Source: Caenorhabditis remanei (Eukaryota > Nematoda > Chromadorea > Rhabditida > Rhabditidae). Taken from it: DNA of 64,000 nt. A model generated the notes under the pieces. That model was not told where the DNA came from and searched no databases. It saw nothing but the letters and a program-made list of their open reading frames with translations. Position numbers and translations under genes: made by a program. How positions within the stretch are numbered: position 1 is the first letter of the stretch; each line of letters opens with the position of its first letter. The DNA lies in the NCBI RefSeq assembly GCF_010183535.1, contig NC_071331.1, positions 6,448,001 to 6,512,000 of the forward strand, read 5' to 3'. Shown one piece after another: positions 54,580-64,000 of the stretch.

Positions 54580-57500
54580 TCACTTTCCAATAATATTGAG
54601 CATTCCACAGTAGCTGGAGAGGCCGCTGAAATGAGCAAAACATAAATAAATAGTGTTTCATTATTTCAAGAAATTTTCGGTGGTATGCTACTGAACTGAT
54701 TGATATCACAATAAAGGAGAAACCATTTCCTTGTTACACTTTTGTTGCAAAATAGTAATTTTTTGCAAAAAAAAATTACTTCACATTTGGAGAGACTCAC
54801 TTAATTCCAGCATTACTCGAACAGCGACAGAATGTTTCCATCTCCTTCTTCCAGGCGACTGATCGAGAGCACTGGCGGATTGCTATCCGTGCATTCTTGT
54901 CTTCAATCAGGGGTTCACATCCGATTTGATTAAAGCAGAACCCATCTTTGTTCTTCTCGAGGAAACATGTCTTCACACATTGTGCAATTGCAGTTCCAGC
55001 TGTTACAACTGCCTAGAAATGTATAATTTTTTGTAGGAACGACCTCTCCATCAAGGTTAAAAAAAATCTGAACTTATAAGGGCATGAGACTCTTATTACA
55101 CGACTTGTATATTAAAAAAAGATACAAAATCTAAAAATCTGATAAAGTTGAAACGGAAAAAATTATACATGCAGTACCCTGCAGTAAGTTTGGTGTTACG
55201 GTATCACTAATTGTCCCAAAAAGTAGATTATGTATGCACCATACAGAAAAAAGTTAAAACTTCATTTTTGTAGTTCACCACTTTTTTGTACGGACACTTC
55301 CTTGAGAGTTATGGTAATTTTAAAAGGAGAGCTCCATTTGCTCGAAACTGAAATGGGTCGATTTGATGGAGACATTACTTTGTCGATATGTAACTTGCTA
55401 GGGAGTGTCCGTACAGAAAAGTTGTCAATTACAAAAATGAAGTTCTATCTTTGTTCTGTATGATTTATACATATTTTACATTGTGGGCCAATCAATGATA
55501 CCATAACACCGTCTCAAAATGGTTATTTTCCACTGAACAAGCCCAAATTGTTCCTCAAAAAGCCCCCAAATTGTTTTTCACCTAATATTCTGATAAAGTT
55601 GAAGAGGAACTTTTTTTTTAATTAACTGAATCCACAGTAACTAACCTTCACATTATCATTCCCAATGGATCTCAAAAATGCATTAATTTGTGAGTTAACT
55701 GCATCCTCAACCCTCTTAATCATATCTTTGTAGTCATACTCCTTGACACGCACTCCTGGTTCACCATTCTCCGTGCATCTGGAAATAGAACACCTTAAGG
55801 ATGCGCAAGCTATCAAAAAAGTAACTCACGCTTTAACTTTAGTCTGGAAACAGTTGATAACTTGATCGACAAATGGCTTTTTGGCATCGAAACATGCTTT
55901 CAAGTCATCTGGATTATCGGTTAGTTTGAACTGAAATCATGCCTTAATTTTAAAAAACTTCGTCCTGAAAACTCACTCTCTTAATTTCAGACTTCCAACA
56001 AGTCTCAAAACAATCTAAAGCTTGAAGTTTCGAAGAGTGATAGCAATCCTTCATCTCATCACACGTACACTGTCGCACCTCCCCAGTTCTTTGCGAACCG
56101 TGGAGTACTGATATGGCTTGTTTGGAGACCTGAAAAGTTTAAAATTTACGGTTTCATTGTTTTAGTGAATGTTTTGGTCTCTAGCCAAATGTAGTAATTT
56201 TTCCATATCAAATTCCTGCATTAAATAACTTTTTGTTCGGTTTCATCTAGTTGTTTTATCGAATGAACAATTATTTTAAGCGTTACGACGGCAAAGAATT
56301 AGCAACTACTATTTCATTAACTTTCGGGGTGCCCAAATGCTCACAGTAACCTTAAATTTCTGCAACATTTTGAACAAGATATAAATATTCAGTCCTTCTT
56401 ACTAGTCGAGTTATAGGACGTCATCTATACCATTGGATCGCTTAGGAAGCGCTGATTTCAAAAATATATTCAGTTTTTGCCCTTGACGCGAGGAATTCAA
56501 GAAAAATGAAGTTAAAGATAGAGCACAAACGTGGAAAAATTCGACAGAACCGGCATCGAGGACAAAAATTGAATACATTTTTGAAATCAGCATTTCCTAG
56601 TACTTGGAGACACAGCTTTCAAACTATCTATAAATTTGATTTTACTTTCAAAGGTACTTTCAAATACGGAGAGCCCATTTCTGCCATCAAAACCTGCTAA
56701 ATGTCTCTGCGAGCCAAGTTATGAGCTCACAAACTTTTCAATGGTTAAGTTTTTTCACATGGAATTTCTAATCGGTCGCATTGGTTCCAGTTTTGTTTCC
56801 CAGTGGTTCACCTGTGCTCGTACGCCGGAAAAATTATAACATATTTGCGTATTCTATTTGTAGATTCGGAATTCCGTGTGAAACAATAAGATTGGCCAGC
56901 TTTTTTGCATTGATAGAAAGTCCCCATAATGAACAACTACATTAAGCTCCATATATGGTCTACATTCTTTTAAGAGGCGTTGTCTGTAAGATGAGGATTC
57001 CTCTTGGCACAGTTGCAAAAAGTTGTTTCAATCCGAACTCTTTTCACAGCATATGTACCCCTATGGTAGTGATTTACAAAAAATATGTCACCAGTCCTCT
57101 ATGACGTCATCATAGGAAAATATGACCAATAATTGACTTTTCACCCAAAAATTCATAAAAATTTCAATTTTTCAAATAACTTTAGGAAACTTTGGCAACA
57201 TGTTAGGAGTGATTTTGACTACCTCTACACAAATTTTCAGCCCCTCAGACACCCCAGAAACCGTTCAAGTTAATTCCATTTTCATGTTTTTCCAACTTTT
57301 CTCGAAAAATCCCTCTAGAAGTACTCAAATTTCAAATCGTATTCGTATTCTCCGCAAAAAGTTTTATTAGGTCCAATTAAAATCATCAAAAAACCATTGC
57401 ACCATTTTGAGATTTTTTGATTTTTTCAAAAATCACATAAGGGTCCCCCCTTATGAAAAAAAAATTTTCACGAAAAATTCAAAGAAAAAATTTGTTCCGA

Positions 57501-59085
57501 AAATAATCAGAATATTGAGAAAAGACTTAGAATAAACCAATTCCAAGATTATACATCTCAGAAATTGGTTTGAACCGATTTCGTTTTTTTCTTCATCGAA
57601 ATTTTTTCCCATTTTTTGACGTTTTCATCAATATTTTGTACTGAAGTACACAAATTTCAAGTAATGTACTTGATACTCGCTAAATTTAACAAATAATCAA
57701 AATAAGACAAATGAAAAACCATTGGACCATTTTGAGATATTTTCATTTATTTCGAAAATCACATAAGGGTCCCCCCCATGGAACAAAATTTTTATCGAAA
57801 AAATATTTAAACATTATTTTGATTTAAAAACGTTCAAAACTCTTTTACTAAACGTCTTGTAATATTGCATCAATGTTCTGAACGTTTTTGAATCAAAATA
57901 ATGTTTAAATAATTTTTCGATAAAAATTTTGTTCCATGGGGGGGACCCTTATGTGATTTTCGAAATAAATAAAAATATCTCAAAATGGTCCAATGGTTTT
58001 TCATTTGTCTTATTTTGATTATTTGTTAAATTTAGCGAGTATCAAGTACATTACTTGAAATTTGTGTACTTCAGTACAAAATATTGATGAAAACGTCAAA
58101 AAATGGGAAAAAATTTCGATGAAGAAAAAAACGAAATCGGTTCAAACCAATTTCTGAGATGTATAATCTTGGAATTGGTTTATTCTAAGTCTTTTCTCAA
58201 TATTCTGATTATTTTCGGAACAAATTTTTTCTTTGAATTTTTCGTGAAAATTTTTTTTTCATAAGGGGGGACCCTTATGTGATTTTTGAAAAAACCAAAA
58301 AATCTCAAAATGGTGCAATGGTTTTTTGATGATTTTAATTGGACCTAATAAAACTTTTTGCGGAGAATACGAATACGATTTGAAATTTGAGTACTTCTAG
58401 AGGGATTTTTCGAGAAAAGTTGGAAAAACATGAAAATGGAATTAACTTGAATGGTGTCTGGGGTGTCTGAGGGGCTGAAAATTTGTGTAGAGGTAGTCAA
58501 AATCACTCCTAACATGTTGCCAAAGTTTCCTAAAGTTATTTGAAAAATTGAAATTTTTATGAATTTTTGGGTGAAAAGTCGATTATTGGGCATATTTTCC
58601 TATGATGACGTCATAGAGGACTGGTGACATATTTTTTGTAAATCACTACCATAGGGGTACATATGCTGTAAAAAGAGTTTGGATTGAAACAACTTTTTGC
58701 AACTGTGCCAAGGCCCAACACAAACATTCTCACTCTTACAGATAGTGCCTCTTAAAACATTGACTTTTTGGTTACACAGCCTGGAAAAAATTGATCAAAT
58801 TTTTAAATTTGAAAAAAATAATGATGACTCTCAGAAACATTATCCAAATTTCACAAAACAAATTTTTTTGTCATGTAGGTATTTACTTAAATTTCCTGTT
58901 GCAAATAGATTCTAAATTTTTTTTTTCAATATTTGAAGTGATAATATTCCAAGAACTGTCAACTGATTTTCTTTTTCAACTAAAAAAATGCAACTCACCT
59001 GATCCAAAAACTTGGCCGCCTCATTGCCAGTCACCAATAAAAGAGCTAATCCGAAAATAGCAACTAGCGTTTTTGACCTACTCAT
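54580..59085 (-). CDS. Secreted Cys-rich protein, chondroitin-proteoglycan-4-like (243 aa, six exons)
   Basis: Exons 58999-59085, 55977-56129, 55830-55930, 55646-55778, 54801-55012 and 54580-54625; splice sites and frames agree throughout. Signal peptide MSRSKTLVAIFGLALLLVTG. The mature protein has regularly spaced Cys pairs separated by helical stretches (CTCDEMKDC, CFETC, FVDQVINCF, CVKTC, CRCSS, SYCGML). This pattern resembles the nematode CPG4-type domain of eggshell and other extracellular proteins. If exon 5 is not spliced, the protein would stop after NAGIK; the spliced form adds GLSSYCGMLNIIGK and one more Cys and is preferred. Intron 1 (2.87 kb) contains a 1.8-kb palindrome and intron 4 another foldback. 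Confidence 0.7.
55190..55535. repeat. Foldback in intron 4 of the Cys-rich gene
   Basis: Arms contain GGTGTTACGGTATCA...TACAGAAAAAAGTT and GTACGGACACTTCC with complements on the right side; loop near 55360. Confidence 0.65.
56440..56600. repeat. Short MITE related to the APC5 intron foldback
   Basis: Left AGGAAGCGCTGATTTCAAA, right TTTGAAATCAGCATTTCCTA, with CAGTTTTTGCCCTTG next to the left end. The same terminal block forms the ends of 45851-46309. Confidence 0.65.
56968..58757. repeat. 1.8-kb foldback in intron 1 of the Cys-rich gene
   Basis: Very long near-perfect inverted repeat (CTTGGCACAGTTGCAAAAAG to CTTTTTGCAACTGTGCCAAG), loop near 57855. Outermost TTTTAAGAGGC...TCTGTAAGA blocks also pair. 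The RNA of intron 1 could form a long double-stranded hairpin. Confidence 0.85.
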
Positions 59086-59281
59086 ACTTTCTTCGAGACG
59101 ACTGTGTTTGAAGAAAACTGAAAAATAAACTTCAACGTTACGAAAAAAGAGGGGTGATGTGAAGATTTTAGGTGACCACAAGACGGGGAACAAGTAGGGG
59201 GGTCGGACACAGAAAACTCGTTTGTCGCCGCCTCCAAAGAATTTTTTCTCTTTAAAATCAAAATCAAAAATTGTTATGTCA

Positions 59282-59308
59282 CCCCCCCCCCCCTTCCTCC
59301 CCCCCCCC
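59282..59308 (+). repeat. Poly-C tracts (poly-G on the coding strand)
   Basis: C12, TTCCT, C10, about 200 bp upstream of the minus-strand ATG at 59085. The minus strand could form a G-quadruplex. A TCTTCT microsatellite follows at 59346-59365. Confidence 0.7.
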
Positions 59309-59750
59309 TCTTCTCAGTAGCCTATCTGTTTCTGAAGGACGTCGTCTTCTTCTTCTTCTTCTCTCGATTTCTCTCGATTCTCTCGATTTTGTCATTTTGT
59401 TTTTTGAGTCTTGGTAAAGATGTGGTGTAGAAAAGGGGAAACTTGTAAACAAGTTTCCGCGATTGAACACTTCAATGTCTAAAGTTTAACAATATTTTTT
59501 GAAGAAATTGGGGAGAATCGAAAAAAAAGTTGGAAGGTGAAATGGAAATGGAAAATATGATTGGAATGTGGAAGGGAGAAAATAGGATTAAATTGAATTC
59601 ATTTTTGTACAAAGATTGCATCTTTCTTGAATTTGTTCGAAATTATTTTAAATAAATGTTTTATTACTACGATCCAGTATAAGTCCTGAATAAATGGACT
59701 CTGGTGGTGTTGAAAACATTTGAAAATAATTCGAAACGGAAAAAATGTAG

Positions 59751-59771
59751 CTAACTAAAAACTCGCGTGAA
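59751..59771 (-). ncRNA. Putative 21U-RNA (type-1 piRNA)
   Basis: Exact minus-strand octamer at 59810-59817; YRNT start with its T at 59771, 39 nt downstream. Confidence 0.45.
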
Positions 59772-60300
59772 TCAATTGAAACATCTTACAGCTATATATT
59801 GTTTTGCATTGAAACAGGGATATTAGAATGAGAAAAGAGTCTACTTAAAGGTGGACTAAGGTCACCTCTGTTTTTTTAGTAGAATAATGTATGTGTTTCC
59901 TTGAGTTCATTTTCATATCGAACCTTTTTTTTTGTTGTTCGGTCCGAATCACCGTCGAGAACGAGTGGCGAAACAGTTTGGGCATTTCAGTGGCCATGGA
60001 ACATTCTAGAAATTTCACTTTGAACATATTGGTTTTTTCTAGGTTTTCGTTTTTTTGTACCATTTTTGTAGAGTTCCGATCAATTTTAGTCGTTTACTAT
60101 CAACTTCATTGAAAGAAAACAACAAACAACCAAAAACAATGTAAGTATCTGAAACTATAATACAAGAAAAAGGTCTCTCAAAATTCATAGCTTACACTAA
60201 TTTTAGATGCATGATTATTTTCAGATAGCACTATGAATTTTAAATGATTTCTGGAAACATGAAATATTTTAATTAACAACGTGAAGCTCATGCATAAATA

Positions 60301-61598
60301 CAGGGTGGCTAATAAGTATACGACGTTTTGTTTTTGCACTGGGTGGCACCGTGCCAAGATATATTTTCGGAATATTTCAAGTTTTTTTGAATGTCTCGAC
60401 ACAATATAAGTCGGCTTTAAAGTGATTTATCTCATTCTCGTCTTCATCTCAAGTTATGCGAGATTCACCTCTCCTACCCACAATCGAGGCTTTTTCAAGA
60501 AAGGAGTAAACAGTTTCAAGATTGCAAAACGTCTCAATATTCTATCAGCAACTGTTCGTGCAATGTTGGTTACTTTCAAAAAGCATGGATGTCTCCAAGA
60601 ATGGAAAAAATCCGGCAGACCAGCAACGGTCAACACTTGTAAGACTCGAGAAATTATCGAAAGAAAAATTTCCAAAAATTATGGTATCAGCATAAACAAG
60701 ATCGCTATGGTTCTCAAAATCAATCGTGAAAGTGTCGAAACCTTCGTCAAAAGGCACTTCGACCTTAAGTCCTACAAACTATGCTAAGGACAGTTCCTTT
60801 CCGCCCAATCCAAAGCTTCACGACTAGAAAAATCAGAAAAGTTGCTTGCCGATCTGCAGGTGCGCCGCGTCTCGGGCGTGATCTGGATTTCCGTGAAGGT
60901 TTTCACGATTGAACATTTTTCCAATCGTCAAAAGTAAAAACTATTGTTGTCAAAAGCTGCCAGAAGGCCCAAAAAACTTTGCTAGACCCATTAGCGCATT
61001 TTTCCTAAAAGTGTCATGGTATGGCACGCGGTGACATCTGACGGTAGAACTTCGTTAGTTTTCATCAACAGAAATGCGAAATTCAACTCGGGGCCTACCA
61101 AAACTTGGTTTTGAAGGATTCTGTGTTGCCCTGTACTGCACAAAACTCTTCTGAGCGCATTTTATCTTTCAACTAGATTAGGCCGCGTCACACAGTATCA
61201 AATCAAGAAAAATCGTAATTTCTCTTATTTTCCTGGCTACTGGAGCGACGACATCAGGCTTTTATAGTCGGTGGATCTCGATTCGATGGATTTCATCGTG
61301 TGGAAATATTTGAAGAGCAAGATTTCAAGAATCTCCTGCAATACGGCCGTTGTTCTCAAGGTCGCCCTTCAGAAGTTATGGGACGAAGTCGACGTCGACT
61401 ACCTGCGGCGCACAGGCAATTTTGGCCCCTTACGTCAGAGGGCCTCTATCAAAGCCAAAGTATCCAACCTCAAATTCCTGTTGCATACTAAGTCTGATAC
61501 GTACATTCCAACTATTGATAACGTTTCTTCGTTAATTGAATTGGTTTTTAGCTGAATATCGAAGTAATAAGAGCGTCGTATACTTATTAGCCACCCTG
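60301..61598 (+). mobile_element. Tc1/mariner-like transposon, degenerate (1298 bp)
   Basis: 26-bp terminal repeats CAGGGTGGCTAATAAGTATA... and complement, flanked by TA (60299-60300, 61599-61600). The frame 60422-60787 has a helix-turn-helix of Tc1-type transposase (FKIAKRLNILSATVRAMLVT, GRPATVNTCKTREIIE). A downstream frame at 61271-61555 has the C-terminal end (LDSMDFIVWKYLKSKI). The middle, with the catalytic residues, is broken by stops and shifts. Intact ends suggest it could still be moved in trans. Confidence 0.85.
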
Positions 61599-61845
61599 TA
61601 AATTTCAGAGTTGTGAATATCAACTCCAGAAATGCACGGAAGCCTTCCGTCTTCTGTGCATCACTCACAGACTCCTATTCAAGAAAATTTCAAGTTCCAA
61701 CTTCAATGAAAAACTTATTGTCGGCGGTTTTTCTGGAATTTCTAGAAAATATCTGTAAAGTACTAACCTGTGATAGAAAAGCAGTTGTATGTGAATATGA
61801 GAACCCACGTCTCCTTATTTTCCAGCAGCACTGAACTTTTATTTT

Positions 61846-61866
61846 CTACCTTTTTTCCATAAGATA
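61846..61866 (-). ncRNA. Putative 21U-RNA (type-1 piRNA)
   Basis: Exact minus-strand octamer at 61905-61912; YRNT start with its T at 61866, 39 nt downstream. Confidence 0.45.
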
Positions 61867-61950
61867 CCGATGTTTACGAGGACAGAAGGAAGATAAAAAA
61901 GTATTGAAACAGTAAAAATCGTTATCATAAAATTTTAAAGAAACTTCTAT

Positions 61951-61971
61951 CGTCTAAACTTTTGTTTGTTA
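61951..61971 (-). ncRNA. Putative 21U-RNA (type-1 piRNA)
   Basis: Exact minus-strand octamer at 62010-62017; YRNT start with its T at 61971, 39 nt downstream; 105 bp from the previous locus in the same orientation. Confidence 0.45.
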
Positions 61972-62017
61972 GCAAATCAAGCAGTGGACTCGAGCTTTTC
62001 TCAGAAAAATGAAACAG

Positions 62018-64000
62018 GAATAAATCGTGTTTTGCACTCCGGAAATTAAAATTTTAGTATGTTTCAGTGAACAAAAAAGTTATATGTGTAAATGGTTTAC
62101 CGATTTTGAATTGAAAATAAAACTTAAAAGACTTTTGACCAGTGAATAAACGAGATTTTACTAAACTATAGAAAAGAGTCTTTTCTATTATAATATCAGG
62201 AATGTGATGATACTGAATATGAAGAAATCGCTCGTTTTAACTGAAATTCAAAAACTAAGGGTTACTTCAAATTGATCGTTTTATAAAATTTAGATTTCAA
62301 CAAATTCGCGAAGCAGTACCTTTTTTTGTATTCATAATCTCAATCAAATGCATCTGAGCAAATTGAGATTATCTGATCTGTTGATATGGATTTTGAGAAG
62401 CAGAACTTTTTGTTTAAATTGGACCGGAGCAAACAAAACTGTGACCTATCGTTACAAATTTTATTCAAATAATTGATAAACATCTCTTCAGAAGAGGATT
62501 AGAACAGCTTCTGATAAATTAAACATTTAAATAATTCAGAGATTTTCTTCTATCGTTTGTTTGAAAGTGTTAAAAAATGCACGATTCACATTTTTAGGAT
62601 GCAGTACCGGTTGTTGATTTTGGCTATTTTCAGTGGAAAATAATCTGATTTCTTTAGACTTTCATGATGAGCAAATCTCATTCACCACTACATTCGAAAA
62701 TTCGTAATTCTCGATTTATTCGAACAGCAAACTTATGTATATCAGACTATGAAATACAATATCTTCATAAATAATTTTCAATTATGTTACCAAAACATAT
62801 ATTTCTCAAATCTCACCAGTTGCATCCCTTTGGTCTGAAAGATATGATGTACACATTTTTCAATAGTTCTCTGAGCCGTGAATTTTACTGATAATTTGTG
62901 TAAAAATATGTCTCAAGATGTGCTGAAAAATAATAATATCTTTGAAACAAAATTGTTATCTCATTTGGAAATGACAGTGTTCTCAATATTTCTTTGTTTT
63001 TGAAATAATACTGTGTATTCAACACTTTGATCACTCCTTCAAACACTGCTTCTAAAAATTTTAACAATCCAAAATTAATTATCATATTTAATGCGATAGG
63101 AGAGGGACTAGGTAATATTTTGTAGTGTTTGAAACTGAAAAAAATTAAAATTTGAAAATTAAACTGTGGAGATTGCTTATCAGGAAGTGAGCACGCTGCA
63201 CCAAACTATAGTACATATCCAAAACTTTAAAGAATCGTGTTTTTGATAGAAATCAACAAATGCAAGAAGTAACATCACATGTTTTATTTTCTATTTTAAC
63301 AATTCAAGGAAACAGTACCAGATTGTTTATTTTATTATTTTTTGCATTACGAACTCAGTAGCAGATGAAAAAAAATTTGTGAAGAATTGTGACAGATTTT
63401 GACTGTATTTTCCTGTTGAAACACAGGTAAAATTTTTTGTTCGAATTCTTATATGCTAAGCTTTTTGTTCCAGTTTTAAAATCCCAAAAACCTGATAAAT
63501 CGATTTGGTACTATTGCAAGCAAGTTAAGATAACATTACAGCTGATATAGGTTTGAAAAGCAAAATTATTTGATTTTCTTTTAAAAAATTGAACTAAAGT
63601 TATTGATTTGATGGAAATATATCTTATTGATGCTTTACTCCACTTAACTGAAGTAAAATGAACATCCGGACAATAAATGAGCCATCCAAACTCCAATCAA
63701 ATCATCAAATGCTCTTTTTTTTAATGGCTTTAAATAGTTTAAAAAAAACATGTTTCACATTTTTTTGAAATGCCTGAAATTTAAAAAAACAGTTGATTCG
63801 CGCAGCGTTTGAATTAAACCCTTTCGAAGGCCTCCCGAGGCATTATTTTGTGATTAAATTTTACATTACATGAAAATAGAATCGTATATGATTTGAGCAC
63901 AGGAAATTTAAGATCAGTTGGTAAACTTTCAAGTCTTAAAACTATGGAAATTCACTTCAAAGGAAGAAAAAATAGTATGTTCCTCTTTTAAAATGAAAGA
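62018..64000. other. AT-rich terminal region, no gene seen
   Basis: No frame with coding character and no clear inverted repeat. One relaxed octamer (ATGTTTCA near 62061). Confidence 0.4.

Larger units (their letters stand above)
59086..60298. other. Intergenic, upstream of the Cys-rich gene
   Basis: Holds the poly-C tract, one putative 21U gene and a single foldback arm near 59895-59925. No protein gene seen. Confidence 0.4.

Noticed and set aside
1..64000. CTGTTTCAG as ordinary splice acceptors
   Set aside because: The octamer overlaps the worm acceptor TTTCAG, but most copies are in gene-free DNA, many are not followed by G, and most have a YRNT at fixed distance. This confusion was considered for 41095-41111 and remains possible there.
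1..64000. CRISPR arrays, rRNA genes, bacterial operons
   Set aside because: None present; all architecture is eukaryotic (GT/AG introns, transposons).

Overview
The window looks like a chromosome arm of a Caenorhabditis-type nematode. The evidence is short introns with TTTCAG acceptors, nematode-specific families (an SPK-domain protein and a chondroitin-proteoglycan-4-like secreted protein), Tc1/mariner and Helitron elements, and a roughly tenfold excess of the octamer CTGTTTCA. That octamer is the core of the Ruby motif that drives 21U-RNA (piRNA) genes. Most exact octamers have a YRNT start 37-40 nt downstream, so much of the apparently empty DNA at 1-12, 30-31, 40-41, 52-54 and 59-62 kb is best read as piRNA gene territory.

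Layout. 1-13 kb: AT-rich, no convincing protein gene, diverged duplicated blocks, putative 21U genes, foldback elements and a dead mariner (8.5-9.6 kb). 13.1-13.4 kb: small secreted Cys-rich gene (-). 13.7-15.1 kb: second dead mariner split by a foldback. 15.3-20.3 kb: segmental duplication with an HP1-like gene (17.5 kb) and a damaged copy that has lost its chromodomain (15.7 kb).

20,499-29,706 is the most unusual object. It is a 9.2-kb element with two 537-bp direct terminal repeats differing at one base by eye, a 4-bp target duplication, and a primer binding site and polypurine tract in the right places for an LTR retroelement on the minus strand. It has no recognisable gag or pol. It carries a 1119-residue UPF1-like superfamily-1 helicase preceded by three tandem paralogous proteins (161, 166 and 165 residues) with a shared CGC...H...C pattern. 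The cistrons are about 200-250 bp apart, and the three small ones have splice-acceptor sequences just before their ATGs, suggesting a trans-spliced operon.

31-49 kb: foldbacks; a six-exon SPK-domain gene with a Glu-rich centre (32.5-36.5 kb); a mirror-image pair of small secreted Pro-rich genes (37.3-38.7 kb); two foldbacks with TAA/TTA duplications, the second (41.1-44.4 kb) containing a 1.66-kb Helitron that holds a tRNA-Glu-like sequence; and a ten-exon APC5 (anaphase-promoting complex) gene (44.65-48.9 kb, -). 49-64 kb: hAT-like MITEs, repeats and piRNA motifs, a six-exon secreted Cys-rich gene with a huge palindrome in intron 1 (54.6-59.1 kb, -), and a degenerate Tc1-like transposon (60.3-61.6 kb).

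Exon structures were built by hand from splice consensus and reading-frame continuity. No database search was possible.
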